DNA of 64,000 nucleotides from Neptunicoccus cionae (GTDB lineage Bacteria; Pseudomonadota; Alphaproteobacteria; Rhodobacterales; Rhodobacteraceae): contig NZ_PKOJ01000001.1 in assembly GCF_002860325.1 (NCBI RefSeq), positions 744,001 to 808,000 of the forward strand. The letters run 5' to 3'. The position numbers and the translations under genes are program-made. Numbering within the stretch: position 1 is the stretch's first letter; every line of letters begins with the position of its first letter. Shown in pieces: positions 33,575-43,244 of this stretch. The notes beneath the pieces were generated by a model, which saw only the letters and a list, made by a program, of their open reading frames with translations, was not told where the DNA came from and made no database searches.

Positions 33575-35779
33575 TTAGGCGGCTTTGGACTCTGCCCCGA
33601 AGCGACCGTAAAAGCTCTCGCCGTTTTTGGCCATTTCCTTCAGCAGGGCAGGGGGGGTGAACCGGTCGCCGTAACGGGCGGCGAGGTCTTCGCAGATGTC
33701 GACGGCTTTTTGCGAGCCGAGGATATCAAGCCACGAGAACGGACCGCCGGACCAGGGCATGAAGCCCCAGCCGAGGATCGCCCCCACATCGCCTTCGCGG
33801 ATGTCTTCCAGCACACCTTCTTCCAGCGCACGAACCGCCTCAAGAACCTGTGCCATTGCCAGACGGTGTTGCACGTCTGTCAGGCTGGGCTGGTCTTCTG
33901 CAACAGGGAAGTGATCGCCAAGGCCCTTCCACAGGCCGGTGCGTTTACCCTTTTCGTCGTATTCGTAAAAACCGGCTTTGGTTTTGCGTCCCAGACGGCC
34001 CATGTCGAACAGCTTTTGCACTACATCATCGCCGTTTGAGGCTGGATAGGCGTTGCCAAGGGCAGCTTTGGTCGCGCGCATGATCTTTTCTGCCAGATCA
34101 ATCGAGGTCTCATCCCCGAGTTGAAGCGGACCGAGCGGGAAGCCCAGTTGCTTGGCGGCGTTTTCGATCAGGGCAGGTTCCACCCCTTCGGCCACCATCC
34201 GGTTTGCTTCGGCACCATAAGGGATGATGCAGCGGTTTGCGTAGAAGAAACGCTCGTCGTTGACCACGATCGGCGTTTTGCGGATCTGGCGCACAAAGTC
34301 GAGCGACTTGGCCACAGCGCGATCACCGGTTTCCTTGCCTTTGATGATTTCCACCAGCAGCATCTTGTCCACGGGAGAGAAGAAGTGGATGCCGATGAAC
34401 TGGTCTGGGCGTACAGAAGCTTTGGCCAGTTGCGTGATCGGCAGGGTGGAGGTGTTGGTGGCAAAGATGCAATCCTCGCCCACGATAGCCTCTACCTTTT
34501 TGGTCATTTCCGCTTTCACGCCCACATCCTCGAACACTGCTTCAACGATCAGGTCACAGCCTTTGAGCGCTTCAAGATCGGTGGTTGCAGTAATCAGAGA
34601 AAGCAGTTTTTCTTTCTTTTCGGGCGTGGATTTCTTCCGCGCGATACCCTTGTCGGCATGGGCTTCGGAATAGGCTTTGCCCTTGTCGGCGGCTTCCTGA
34701 CTCTGATCGATCAGAACCACTTCGATCCCGGCCAGAGCAGAAACCAGTGCGATACCTGCGCCCATCATGCCAGCGCCCAGAACGCCGATTTTCTTGACGG
34801 ACTGGTCGGGAATGCCTTTGGGACGCACAGCACCTTTTTCCAAAGCACCCTTGTTGATGAACAAGCTGTTGATCATGGCGCTGGAGGAGGGGTTCAGCAG
34901 GATGTTGGTAAACCAGCGGGCCTCAATCCGGATCGCTTGGTCAAACGGGACCAATGCACCTTCATAGACGGCGGCGAGCATGGCTTTGGCTGCAGGGAAG
35001 GCGCCTTGGGTCTTGCCGTGGACCATCGCGGTTGCACCGACATACGTCATGAAACCGGCGGGGTGGTAAGGGGTGCCGCCCGGCATCTTATAGCCTTTGG
35101 CATCCCACGGTTTCACCAGATCGGCGTCTGTGGCGGATTCAATCCATGCCTTGGCGGAAGAAATCAGTTCGTCCGCAGGCACAACCTCGTCGATCAGGCC
35201 GGCAGCTTTGGCTTTGGCTGGCGCGACGGTTTTACCTTCCAGCAGGAAGGAAGAAGCGTTCATCACGCCCAGTTTGCGCACCAGACGGGTGGTACCACCA
35301 CCGCCCGGAAAGATGCCGACCATGATTTCGGGCAGGCCGATTTTCGCCTTGGGGTTATCCGCCACAAAGATGCGGTGGCAAGCCAGCGGGATTTCCAGAC
35401 CGATGCCAAGACCGGTGCCGGGCATCGCGGCCACAATCGGTTTGCCGCCCTTGTTGGTTTTCGGATCCATGCCTGCGCGTTCGATTTTGCGCATCACCTC
35501 ATGGCCCTGCATCACGCCGTCCATCAGCGCGCGGGCCGGATTGTCGCCGCCCTTTTCCTTCCATTCCGCCAGAACCGTCAGGTCCATGCCGGCGGCGAAG
35601 CTGTCCTTGCCGGAGGTGATGATCGCGCCTTTGATCGCATCATCGCCCAGAACCGTGTCGATATGGCCGTTCAACTCGGCAAAGCCGGTTTCGGACATGA
35701 CGTTCATGGATTTGTCGGGGCAGTCCCATGTGATGATGGCAATGCCGTCGTCGTCGAGTTTGTAGTGAAAATCTGTCAT
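33575..35779 (-). CDS. fadJ: Enoyl-CoA hydratase / 3-hydroxyacyl-CoA dehydrogenase fusion
   Basis: A 734-residue bifunctional beta-oxidation enzyme. The N-terminal crotonase domain (~1-190) has [22 protein letters not shown] and [15 protein letters not shown] with catalytic Glu. The 3-hydroxyacyl-CoA dehydrogenase begins near residue 318 with [15 protein letters not shown] (NAD site) and has [17 protein letters not shown] and [11 protein letters not shown]. It is the distal gene of a leftward cluster with thiolase and two acyl-CoA dehydrogenases. FadB versus FadJ naming is not settled by sequence. Confidence 0.94.
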   Translation of the reverse strand: MTDFHYKLDDDGIAIITWDCPDKSMNVMSETGFAELNGHIDTVLGDDAIKGAIITSGKDSFAAGMDLTVLAEWKEKGGDNPARALMDGVMQGHEVMRKIERAGMDPKTNKGGKPIVAAMPGTGLGIGLEIPLACHRIFVADNPKAKIGLPEIMVGIFPGGGGTTRLVRKLGVMNASSFLLEGKTVAPAKAKAAGLIDEVVPADELISSAKAWIESATDADLVKPWDAKGYKMPGGTPYHPAGFMTYVGATAMVHGKTQGAFPAAKAMLAAVYEGALVPFDQAIRIEARWFTNILLNPSSSAMINSLFINKGALEKGAVRPKGIPDQSVKKIGVLGAGMMGAGIALVSALAGIEVVLIDQSQEAADKGKAYSEAHADKGIARKKSTPEKKEKLLSLITATTDLEALKGCDLIVEAVFEDVGVKAEMTKKVEAIVGEDCIFATNTSTLPITQLAKASVRPDQFIGIHFFSPVDKMLLVEIIKGKETGDRAVAKSLDFVRQIRKTPIVVNDERFFYANRCIIPYGAEANRMVAEGVEPALIENAAKQLGFPLGPLQLGDETSIDLAEKIMRATKAALGNAYPASNGDDVVQKLFDMGRLGRKTKAGFYEYDEKGKRTGLWKGLGDHFPVAEDQPSLTDVQHRLAMAQVLEAVRALEEGVLEDIREGDVGAILGWGFMPWSGGPFSWLDILGSQKAVDICEDLAARYGDRFTPPALLKEMAKNGESFYGRFGAESKAA

Positions 35780-35814
35780 GTGTTTTCTCTATCTGTGTCT
35801 GTTTCGGGACGCGA

Positions 35815-37029
35815 TCAAACGCGCTCGAGTATGGTGGCTGCACCCATGCCGGAGCCGATGCACAATGTGGCCAGACCGGTTTCCTTGTCAGAGCGTTCCA
35901 TTTCGTCCAGCAACGTGCCAAGGATCACAGCGCCGGTCGCGCCGAGCGGGTGGCCCATAGCGATTGCGCCGCCGTTCACGTTCAGCTTGGCGTGATCCAC
36001 GTTGAAGTAGTGTTGGAACCGCAGCACCACAGAGGCGAAAGCTTCGTTCACTTCGAACAGGTCGATGTCACCGATGTTCATACCTGTGCGTTCCAGAATC
36101 CGTTCGGTGACAGGAACAGGACCGGTCAGCATGATGGTCGGGTCGGTGCCGATTTTGGCAGTCGCCTTGATCCGTGCACGGGGTTTCAACCCGTTTCTTT
36201 CACCGAATTCCTTGTTGCCGATCAGAACCGCGGCCGCGCCGTCAGCAATACCCGAAGAGTTGCCCGCGTGGTGCACGTGGTTGATCTTTTCCAGCTCCGG
36301 ATATTTCAGCAGGGCAATGGCATCAAAACCGGGCATGACTTCGCCCTGCGCTTTGAACGACGGGTTCAGAGCGCCGAGCGTTTGCATGTTGGTTTCGCCG
36401 CGCACCATTTCGTCGTGGCCGAGGATTTCCAAACCGTTCTGGTCTGTGATTCCGAAGATGGATTTGTCAAACCGGCCATCCTTTTGCGCCTGTGCCGCAC
36501 GCTTCTGGGATTCCACGGCGTATTCGTCACACATGTCACGGCTGAAGCCGTATTTGGTGGCGATAATGTCCGAGGATATGCCTTGCGGTACGAAATAGGC
36601 TTTCATGGCCAGTGTGGGATCAACGGCAATCGCGCCACCGTCCGAACCCATCGGTACGCGGGACATGGATTCTACACCACCGGCGATATAGGCATTGCCC
36701 ATGCCGCCCATCACCTGACCGGCGGCCATGTTAACGGCTTCCAGACCGGAGGCGCAGAAGCGGTTTACAGACACACCGGCAACGCTTTCGTCCAGATCGG
36801 AGTAGAGCACGGCAGAGCGGGCCAGACAGCCGCCCTGTTCCCCGACCTGGGACACGTTGCCCCAAATCAGATCGTCTACATCCTTGCTGTCAAAGCCGGT
36901 ACGGGCCTGAAGCTGGTTCAGGACTTCGGCGGACAGACGCACGGCAGAGACTTCGTGCAAGGAGCCGTCTTTTTTACCTTTGCCCCGCGGAGAGCGGACA
37001 GTGTCATAGATATAAGCATCGTGGGTCAT
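35815..37029 (-). CDS. fadA: Acetyl-CoA C-acyltransferase (thiolase)
   Basis: A 404-residue thiolase. The reactive Cys is in [17 protein letters not shown] (residue ~88), and the C-terminal [19 protein letters not shown] and [15 protein letters not shown] supply the His and second Cys. With fadJ 35 bp downstream it completes beta-oxidation. Start at 37029 is [22 protein letters not shown]. Confidence 0.95.
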   Translation of the reverse strand: MTHDAYIYDTVRSPRGKGKKDGSLHEVSAVRLSAEVLNQLQARTGFDSKDVDDLIWGNVSQVGEQGGCLARSAVLYSDLDESVAGVSVNRFCASGLEAVNMAAGQVMGGMGNAYIAGGVESMSRVPMGSDGGAIAVDPTLAMKAYFVPQGISSDIIATKYGFSRDMCDEYAVESQKRAAQAQKDGRFDKSIFGITDQNGLEILGHDEMVRGETNMQTLGALNPSFKAQGEVMPGFDAIALLKYPELEKINHVHHAGNSSGIADGAAAVLIGNKEFGERNGLKPRARIKATAKIGTDPTIMLTGPVPVTERILERTGMNIGDIDLFEVNEAFASVVLRFQHYFNVDHAKLNVNGGAIAMGHPLGATGAVILGTLLDEMERSDKETGLATLCIGSGMGAATILERV

Positions 37030-37059
37030 GTGTATGGTCCCTTAAGTTGGTTGTTCGGT

Positions 37060-37692
37060 TTAGGCAGCCGAGCGAGGCATCAGATCGTAAGGCGTCTTGT
37101 AGCCCTCCAATCCTTCGATATTGCCAAGCCAGCGGTTGATATTGGCCCATTCATTCCGGTCAAAGCCGAAGTTTTCAGGGTAGAAAAGATAGCCGCAGCA
37201 CGAGAAATCGGCGTGGGTCGGACCGTTGCCCACCAGCCAGTCGCGGCCTTCAAGGGCTGCGTCGAGAACGCCGTAAGCTGCCTTCAGGCGGCCGAGATTG
37301 AAGCCGATGACTTCTTGCGGGCGTTTGTCTTCCGGCAGGAAGTTCATGAGGAAACGGGTCATGCCGGCCATAGAGGACATCTTGTGATTGTCCCAAAGCA
37401 CCCAGCGCAGCACTTCGCGTTTTTCCTGGGCGGTTTCGCCTTCGAATTTTCCGGTCAATTCACTGATGTAGCTTTGAATGACGCCGGATTGCGTCAGTTT
37501 GACATCGCCATGTACCAGCACAGGAACCTCGCCCATAACCGAAATGTCCTTGCGGAATTCGGGGGTACGGGTTTCGCCGTTAAAGAAATCGACCCAGACC
37601 GGTTCCCAGTTGAGGCCGGCAAGTTCAAGCGGGAGGGCGCATTTATAGGCGTTTCCGCTTTCGCCCATACAGTAGAGTTTCATATCAGCCAT
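37060..37692 (-). CDS. Glutathione S-transferase family protein
   Basis: A 210-residue GST. The thioredoxin-like N-terminal domain has a possible Ser/Cys active site in CMGESGNAYKCAL, the cis-Pro segment GEVPVLVHGDVKLTQSGVIQSYI, and an all-helical C-terminal domain ending NINRWLGNIEGLEGYK. AAGGAC stands 6 bp before ATG 37692. It lies inside the fad cluster between fadA and an acyl-CoA dehydrogenase, so it may detoxify reactive acyl or electrophilic intermediates; that is inference. Confidence 0.88.
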   Translation of the reverse strand: MADMKLYCMGESGNAYKCALPLELAGLNWEPVWVDFFNGETRTPEFRKDISVMGEVPVLVHGDVKLTQSGVIQSYISELTGKFEGETAQEKREVLRWVLWDNHKMSSMAGMTRFLMNFLPEDKRPQEVIGFNLGRLKAAYGVLDAALEGRDWLVGNGPTHADFSCCGYLFYPENFGFDRNEWANINRWLGNIEGLEGYKTPYDLMPRSAA

Positions 37693-37715
37693 GTTCCGTC
37701 CTTTTTAAGAGTTTA

Positions 37716-37775
37716 CGGCTGGGGGGCTTCCCCCGGCCGCGCAATTCGGGAAGCTCCGGCCCCAAGGGCCGGAGC
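37716..37775. repeat. Two adjacent strong hairpins between GST and ACAD genes
   Basis: Hairpin 1 (37716-37739) pairs CGGCTGGGGG with the CCCCCGGCCG side over a GCTT loop. Hairpin 2 (37753-37775) pairs GCTCCGGCCC with GGGCCGGAGC over CAA. Neither has a T-run, so they may stabilise the mRNA end or attenuate read-through within the cluster. Confidence 0.6.
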
Positions 37776-37785
37776 AGTGCTGTTA

Positions 37786-38940
37786 TCAGAGCGAACGACT
37801 CGCCAGTTCTTTCATGATCTCGTTGGTGCCGCCGTAAATACGCTGTACGCGGGCGTCAGTGTACATTTCTGCTACAGCATATTCCGACATAAAGCCGTAA
37901 CCGCCGTGCAATTGCAGACATTCGTCTAGAACTTCGCCTTGGGTGTCGGTCAGCCAGTATTTCGACATAGCCGCCTGTTCCACAGTCAGTTCGCCGCGCA
38001 GGTGGGCAGCGATCAGCGTGTCGAGATAGGCCCGTGCCACCTGTGTTTTGGTTGCACATTCCACCAGTTTGAAACGGGTGTTCTGGAACTGGGTCAGAGG
38101 TCCGCCAAAGGCTTGGCGTTCTTTACAGTACTCGATGGTTTTCGCCACCGCACCTTCCATTGCGCCAACCGCGCCACAGCCGATGATCAAACGTTCTTGG
38201 GGAAGCTGCTGCATCATTTGGTAGAAGCCGCGGCCTTCTTCGCCGCCCAGCAGGTTCTCTGGCGGAATTTCCACGTTGTCGAAAAACAGCTCTGACGTAT
38301 CAGCGGCTTTCATGCCGATCTTGTCCAGATTGCGGCCGCGCTGGAAACCTTCGGCCCCGTCTGTTTCCAGAACCATCAGGGATGTGCCCTTGGCCCCTTG
38401 GCTCGGGTCGGTTTTGGCTGCCACAAGGATAAGATTCGCGTGCTGGCCGTTGGTAATAAAGGTCTTCTGGCCGTTCAGTTTATAGCTGTTGCCATCCTTG
38501 ATCGCCTTGGTTTTGATCGCCTGCACATCGGACCCGCCGGAAGGCTCGGTCATGGCAAGTGCGCCGACCAGCTCGCCGGAAACCAGCTTGGGCAGCCAGC
38601 GTTTCTTCTGCTCTTCCGTACCGCAATGCAGGATGTAGTGGCCAACAATGCCCGAATGGATGCCGTGGCCCCAGCTTGCAAGGTTCTGACGCGAACCGGC
38701 CATCAGGATCACCGCTTCATGGCCGAAATCGCCACCGGCCCCGCCGTATTCTTCCGGGATAGAAGGGCAAAGCAGGCCGAGTTCACCGGCCTGTTGCCAG
38801 GTTTCACGATCCATTTCACCTTGTTTGCGCCATTTTTCGAACTTTGGCGCCCATTCGGTCTCGATAAACTGGGTTGTCATCTCTTCGAGCATCTTGTGCT
38901 CGTCCGTCATCCATTCAGACGACAGGTTGGGGATGGTCAT
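37786..38940 (-). CDS. Acyl-CoA dehydrogenase
   Basis: A 384-residue flavoprotein dehydrogenase. FAD-binding segments [19 protein letters not shown] and [20 protein letters not shown] are present, as are the C-terminal [37 protein letters not shown] with the flavin contact region. It catalyses the first step of a beta-oxidation or amino-acid-derived acyl-CoA cycle; chain-length preference is unknown. Second gene of the leftward cluster. Confidence 0.94.
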   Translation of the reverse strand: MTIPNLSSEWMTDEHKMLEEMTTQFIETEWAPKFEKWRKQGEMDRETWQQAGELGLLCPSIPEEYGGAGGDFGHEAVILMAGSRQNLASWGHGIHSGIVGHYILHCGTEEQKKRWLPKLVSGELVGALAMTEPSGGSDVQAIKTKAIKDGNSYKLNGQKTFITNGQHANLILVAAKTDPSQGAKGTSLMVLETDGAEGFQRGRNLDKIGMKAADTSELFFDNVEIPPENLLGGEEGRGFYQMMQQLPQERLIIGCGAVGAMEGAVAKTIEYCKERQAFGGPLTQFQNTRFKLVECATKTQVARAYLDTLIAAHLRGELTVEQAAMSKYWLTDTQGEVLDECLQLHGGYGFMSEYAVAEMYTDARVQRIYGGTNEIMKELASRSL

Positions 38941-39001
38941 GGTCTCTCTCCCTTAACGTGAGAGGGTGGCAGTGATGCCACCCGAATCTTCAATGTGTTG
39001 C

Positions 39002-40777
39002 TCAGAACGCTTCCGCGTCCAAACCCATCACGTTTTCTGCGCCGGACTGGATCCGCGCAAGGTGCATGCCAGTGGCAGGCAGCTGGCGCTGCATATAGTA
39101 ACGACCCGTGATGAGCTTGTTCTTGTAGAACTCTGGATCATCGGTGCCAGCGTCAAGTGCAGACGTTGCGGCTTTTGCCATACGCGCCCACATCAGCCCC
39201 ATGCAGACATGGCCGAACAGGTGCATAAAGTCCGAAGAACCGGAGAGCGCCGCGTTCGGGTTTTTCATGCCTTCCTGCATAAAGAACATACCGGCAGTTT
39301 GCAGATCCTTGGAGGCCTGTTTGAGCGGTGCAATGAAATCGGCAATCGCTTCGTTTTCCTTATTCTCGGAAATGAAGGTTTTCACCATGTCAAAGAAGGC
39401 CATGACGTGTTTGCCGCCATCCTGTGCCAGCTTGCGGCCCACCAGATCCAGCGCCTGAACGCCGTTCGCGCCTTCATAGATCATGGCAATACGGGCATCG
39501 CGGGTGAACTGGGACATGCCCCATTCTTCGATATAACCGTGACCGCCGTAAATCTGCTGGGCCTGAACTGTCATGTCATAGCCCTTGTCGGTCAGGAACC
39601 CTTTCAGAACCGGAGTCAGCAGGGAGATCAGTCCGTCAGCGTCTTTGTCGCCGTTTTCCTCGGCGCGGTCGATCATCATTGCGCCCCAGTAAACAAATGC
39701 ACGGGCGCCTTCGACGAAGGATTTCTGATCCATCAGGCTGCGGCGCACGTCGGGGTGCACGATCAGCGGATCAGCCGGTCCGTCAGGGTTTTCAACGCCG
39801 GTCACAGCGCGGCCTTGCAGGCGGTCCTTGGCGTAGATCACCGCGTTCTGATAAGCCGCTTCCGCCTGCGCCAGCCCCTGCATCGCCACACCCAGACGCG
39901 CATGGTTCATCATGGTGAACATGGCACGCATACCTTTGTGTTCGGTGCCAAGCAGGTAACCGGTAGCCCCGTCATAGTTCATTACACAGGTCGAATTCCC
40001 GTGGATGCCCATCTTTTCCTCGATAGAGCCGACAGCAACACCGTTGCGATCCCCCAAAGACCCGTCTTCGTTGACCATGAATTTGGGCACGATGAACAGG
40101 GACACGCCCTTGATGCCTTCCGGCCCGCCAGCGATTTTCGCCAGAACCAGATGGATGATGTTATCGGACATGTCGTGCTCGCCCGAGGAGATGAAGATCT
40201 TCTGGCCGGTGATCTTGTAAGAACCGTCCTCTTGCGGATCCGCTTTCGTGCGCATCAGGCCGAGATCGGTGCCGCAGTGGGATTCTGTCAGGTTCATGGT
40301 GCCGGTCCATTCGCAGGACACCATTTTCGGCAGGTAGGTTTCTTTTTGTTCATCCGTGCCATGGGCGTGGATCGCAGCATATGCGCCGTTGGTCAGACCG
40401 GAGTACATCCCGAAGGCCTGGTTTGCAGAAGAAACCATTTCAGACACAGCCATCCCCAGCAGGTAAGGCATACCTTGTCCGCCGTATTTCTCGTCAGAGG
40501 CAATGCCGGTCCAGCCGCCTTCGCGGAACTGGTCAAATGCAGCTTTAAAGCCGGTGGGGGTGCGCACCACACCGTTTTCCAGCTTGCAGCCTTCCTTGTC
40601 GCCCACAACGTTCAACGGCGCGATAACCTCGCCGGTGATCTTGCCGGCTTCTTCCAGAACGGCGGAGGTAAAGTCAGGCGTCAGGTCTTCGTAACCGGGA
40701 ATTTTTTCGTTCGCGACGTCAAGAACGTCATGCAGGACAAAGGCCATGTCTTTGGTGGGCGCGGTATAGGTTGGCAT
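39002..40777 (-). CDS. DmdC-like acyl-CoA dehydrogenase
   Basis: A 591-residue acyl-CoA dehydrogenase with the long C-terminal domain typical of the FadE/DmdC family, including 3-methylmercaptopropionyl-CoA dehydrogenase. Core motifs are [33 protein letters not shown] and the catalytic-region [34 protein letters not shown]. Length (~590) fits DmdC rather than short-chain ACADs. It heads the fad cluster directly behind a MerR gene. Whether it acts on DMSP-derived thioesters or fatty acyl-CoA cannot be decided here. Confidence 0.9.
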   Translation of the reverse strand: MPTYTAPTKDMAFVLHDVLDVANEKIPGYEDLTPDFTSAVLEEAGKITGEVIAPLNVVGDKEGCKLENGVVRTPTGFKAAFDQFREGGWTGIASDEKYGGQGMPYLLGMAVSEMVSSANQAFGMYSGLTNGAYAAIHAHGTDEQKETYLPKMVSCEWTGTMNLTESHCGTDLGLMRTKADPQEDGSYKITGQKIFISSGEHDMSDNIIHLVLAKIAGGPEGIKGVSLFIVPKFMVNEDGSLGDRNGVAVGSIEEKMGIHGNSTCVMNYDGATGYLLGTEHKGMRAMFTMMNHARLGVAMQGLAQAEAAYQNAVIYAKDRLQGRAVTGVENPDGPADPLIVHPDVRRSLMDQKSFVEGARAFVYWGAMMIDRAEENGDKDADGLISLLTPVLKGFLTDKGYDMTVQAQQIYGGHGYIEEWGMSQFTRDARIAMIYEGANGVQALDLVGRKLAQDGGKHVMAFFDMVKTFISENKENEAIADFIAPLKQASKDLQTAGMFFMQEGMKNPNAALSGSSDFMHLFGHVCMGLMWARMAKAATSALDAGTDDPEFYKNKLITGRYYMQRQLPATGMHLARIQSGAENVMGLDAEAF

Positions 40778-40831
40778 TAGCGTGTTCCTTGGTCTTTGGA
40801 ATTGAATGGTAGGGGTGCAGGTTGCGCAGGT

Positions 40832-41230
40832 TTACTCTGCGGCTTCCTGCGCGAATGTTTTGGCTATGAAGTCAGCGCCCCATTCGAGCTGTTTCTCGAA
40901 TTCTGCGATGGTCTGGTTCAACTCGTCGCGCTGCTGCTTCATGGCAGCCAGACGCTCTTGTGCCAGTTCATAGGTTTCTGTCAGCTGGGTGCGCTGTTGG
41001 TCGCCGATATAGTAGAGATCGAGCAACTGGCGGATTTCTTCCAGTGAAAAGCCGAATCGCTTGCCCTGAAGGATCAGTTTCAGGCGAGCTTGGGATCTTT
41101 TGCCATAGAGGCGTTTTTGTCCGTCGCGGAGCGGGGACAAGAGTTCTTTTGATTCGTAAAACCGCAAAGTACGCGGGGTTACATCATATTCTTCGCACAT
41201 CTGGCGAATAGTCTTACGGGGTTCAGACAT
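40832..41230 (-). CDS. MerR-family regulator of the acyl-CoA cluster
   Basis: A 132-residue MerR protein. The winged helix reads MCEEYDVTPRTLRFYESKELLSPLRDGQKRLYG, followed by FSLEEIRQLLDLYYIGD and a long dimerisation helix. No C-terminal metal-binding Cys cluster is present, which fits the LiuR-like class that senses acyl-CoA or organic ligands. ATG 41230 follows GAGGTC; the longer frame to 41287 is not family-like. Palindromic operators are 35 and 76 bp upstream, suggesting autoregulation and control of the downstream fad genes. Confidence 0.9.
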   Translation of the reverse strand: MSEPRKTIRQMCEEYDVTPRTLRFYESKELLSPLRDGQKRLYGKRSQARLKLILQGKRFGFSLEEIRQLLDLYYIGDQQRTQLTETYELAQERLAAMKQQRDELNQTIAEFEKQLEWGADFIAKTFAQEAAE

Positions 41231-41264
41231 GATTGACCTCGGGTTCAAAGTTGAATCGTGATGC

Positions 41265-41319
41265 TTACGTGAACGTAAACGTAACACAAAATCTCGGATT
41301 GTGCATTACGTTTACGTAA
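41265..41319 (-). promoter_or_regulatory. Two TTACGT-N2-ACGTAA operators for MerR gene
   Basis: TTACGTGAACGTAA (41265-41278) and TTACGTTTACGTAA (41306-41319) share perfect 6-bp half-sites. Centres are 41 bp apart, about four helical turns. A third ACGTAA half-site follows the first dyad at 41279-41284. They resemble LiuR-type MerR sites and stand before the MerR start at 41230. Confidence 0.85.
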
Positions 41320-41397
41320 AGAGACGCAGCGTTACTTCAACCTTTACGGGTCAATTTTTATGGAAACCGGCAAATTCCCGCAGGTTGCCACAGGTAT

Positions 41398-41793
41398 TCA
41401 GCTGGCTTTGCCGGTGATACGGGCGTTTTGAAGGCGCTCTTCGGTGCGCGCGCGCAATTCTCGCAGTTCGTCCAGTGTTACAGCCAGTTGGGCATAACGC
41501 TCTTCCAGTTCTACAAGCTGGCGATCGGCCATCTCCATAAGCGCTTCCAACTGGTTCTGCTGGTTTTCCTTGTCGTACATCTCCAGCCACTGGCGGATTT
41601 CTTCAAGACTGAAGCCCCAGCGTTTGCCCCGCAGAATCAGCTCCATGCGGGCAAATTCGGTTGGGCCGTAAAAACGGGTACGGCCCTCTTTTTCAGGGAA
41701 AATCAGTTCGATGTATTCATAATAACGGAGCGTACGCGTGGTCACATCGAATTTCGCGCACATCTCCTTCAGGTTCAAGCGGTCGCCCGGCAT
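41398..41793 (-). CDS. Second MerR-family regulator
   Basis: A 131-residue MerR protein closely similar in plan to its neighbour: MCAKFDVTTRTLRYYEYIELIFPEKEGRTRFYG, FSLEEIRQWLEMYDKENQ and a long coiled helix. No metal Cys motif. The ATG at 41793 is chosen because GGAGGA is ideally spaced from it; the ATG at 41802 overlaps that ribosome site. It appears to be a tandem duplicate, and a promoter with a dyad in its spacer lies upstream. Confidence 0.88.
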   Translation of the reverse strand: MPGDRLNLKEMCAKFDVTTRTLRYYEYIELIFPEKEGRTRFYGPTEFARMELILRGKRWGFSLEEIRQWLEMYDKENQQNQLEALMEMADRQLVELEERYAQLAVTLDELRELRARTEERLQNARITGKAS

Positions 41794-41825
41794 ACTGTTC
41801 ATTCCTCCCAGGAAGATTTGGGCGA

Positions 41826-41853
41826 AATTTACCAAACCAGGGGAGGTTTGCAA
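41826..41853 (-). promoter_or_regulatory. Candidate MerR-type promoter with dyad in spacer
   Basis: On the minus strand TTGCAA (41853-41848) and TAAATT (41831-41826) are separated by 16 bp. The dyad CAAACC-N6-GGTTTG (41833-41850) lies across that spacer, the geometry used by MerR proteins. The spacer is shorter than the 19-bp MerR classics. Confidence 0.45.
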
Positions 41854-42221
41854 TACGAAACCCTGTTCCGCACTGCAAAACGGGTTGAGTCAGGGGACTT
41901 GCGACGTGAAAAAAGTAAACTGCGGTCCACACCAAACGCAGGAATTGCCGGATTTATATAGCTTGCAAATGCGGCCGATGGGTTCAGCTTTTTCGTGGAA
42001 AACATCACATCCCGAAAGTCTGCAAGGGTTGGAACCGCAAGAGCATTGTAGCCGGGTGGCGCTGTGCTACAACTGCCGTTGCAGCTGTTATGCTGTGTCC
42101 TAGGTTGAAAAATTAGGACTTGTGAAGTGAATTGCAAGTTAAATATCAGTGACGTAACCAAGAGAGATATTCCGGCGAATATCGCTCGGGGTTTTCGTTT
42201 CAGGAAGGGACGCACAGACCG
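41854..42221. other. Intergenic region between MerR2 and thioesterases
   Basis: This ~370-bp interval holds no credible gene. GTCCTA-N11-TAGGAC at 42097-42119 is the only clear inverted repeat. It must contain divergent promoters for MerR2 and the rightward thioesterase operon, but no good -35/-10 pair for the latter was seen. Confidence 0.5.
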
Positions 42222-42704
42222 ATGACCGAAGAAGAACTCCGCCAACGGGTGGCTGTAGCGAAGAAATTTATGTCAGCGCTGCCGTTCTGCCATGCTCTTG
42301 ATATGCGGATTGACGAGGCAGGCATCTCGGAAGCGGTGATGTCCATGCCCTATGATCCCCAGATTGTCGGCGATCCCGAAACTGGTGTGGTCCACGGAGG
42401 CGCGGTTTCCGCGCTGATGGACACGTGTTGTGGCTTTGCCGTGAACCTGCACCCAGAATGTGTCAGCCCGACAGCAACGATTGATCTGCGTATGGACTAT
42501 ATGCGGTCTGCCAAACCCGGAGAGCGTATCTTCGCCAAGGCCCACGTTTATAAGGCAACGAGCACAGTCGCGTTCGTCCGCGCCATTGCTTACGAGGACG
42601 ATCCCGAAAATCCGGTTGCGACTGCGACAGGGGCCTTCGTATTCAGTAAAAGCAGAAAGGCCGGCAAGGGCAAGGCGGCGGACAAAAGCGGAGCAGCAGC
42701 ATGA
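42222..42704 (+). CDS. PaaI-type hotdog thioesterase 1
   Basis: A 160-residue acyl-CoA thioesterase. The hotdog signature is DPETGVVHGGAVSALMDTCCGFAVN, with the catalytic acidic region, followed by ATIDLRMDYMRSAKPG and a YKATSTVAFVRAIAYED strand. The C-terminus is a basic tail. It hydrolyses an aromatic or medium acyl-CoA, substrate unknown. It overlaps a second thioesterase by 4 bp and is divergent from the MerR-fad cluster. Confidence 0.88.
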   Translation: MTEEELRQRVAVAKKFMSALPFCHALDMRIDEAGISEAVMSMPYDPQIVGDPETGVVHGGAVSALMDTCCGFAVNLHPECVSPTATIDLRMDYMRSAKPGERIFAKAHVYKATSTVAFVRAIAYEDDPENPVATATGAFVFSKSRKAGKGKAADKSGAAA

Positions 42705-43210
42705 ACAAGCCGGAATCTTTACAGGCGGTCAAACAGCGTCGGGACGGTGTGCTTGCAGCGCTGGTGGACAGCATTCCCTACATCAAGTTCCTTAACATTA
42801 CTTTTGACCGGCGCGGCGATGAACTGACAGCTGTTATGCAGTTCGAAGAGAAGTTGATCGGCAATCCGGCGATTCCGGCCATTCATGGCGGGGCTACCGC
42901 ATCTTTTCTTGAGACTGCCGCGCTGATCGAACTGGCTTGGCAACGGGCATGGACCGCGATGGAAGACGACAAGCTGGATGCGGATAACGTGACAGCTTCG
43001 GGTTATCTTCGGCTGCCCAAGACCATCGACTTTACAGTAGATTACCTGCGCTCCGGCCTGCCAAGGGATTGTTATGCCCGTGCGCGGGTCAACCGCTCCG
43101 GTCGACGCTACGCCAGTGTGCACGTAGAGGCATGGCAGGACAATCGTGCCCGCCTGTTTGCGCAGGCAACGGGGCATTTCCTGATGCCACGGCTCGACAC
43201 GGTTGGCTGA
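42701..43210 (+). CDS. PaaI-type hotdog thioesterase 2
   Basis: A 169-residue paralogue of the preceding protein. AIPAIHGGATASFLETAALIELAW is the hotdog helix, with TIDFTVDYLRSGLPRDCYARARV following. It is coupled to copy 1 and to the MATE exporter, whose upstream open frame starts inside it. Two tandem thioesterases may form a heteromer or split substrates. Confidence 0.86.
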   Translation: MNKPESLQAVKQRRDGVLAALVDSIPYIKFLNITFDRRGDELTAVMQFEEKLIGNPAIPAIHGGATASFLETAALIELAWQRAWTAMEDDKLDADNVTASGYLRLPKTIDFTVDYLRSGLPRDCYARARVNRSGRRYASVHVEAWQDNRARLFAQATGHFLMPRLDTVG

Positions 43211-43244
43211 GCCGCTTCCCCCCCACACTCAGGCGGAAGGCAGG

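Noticed and set aside
34121-35995. A 624-codon open frame on the plus strand opposite the fad genes, and similar long antisense frames opposite thrS, the RND permease, glpX and the second ACAD
   Set aside because: They are antisense shadows of strongly supported genes; GC-rich codon bias keeps the opposite frames open and the translations lack domain-like composition.
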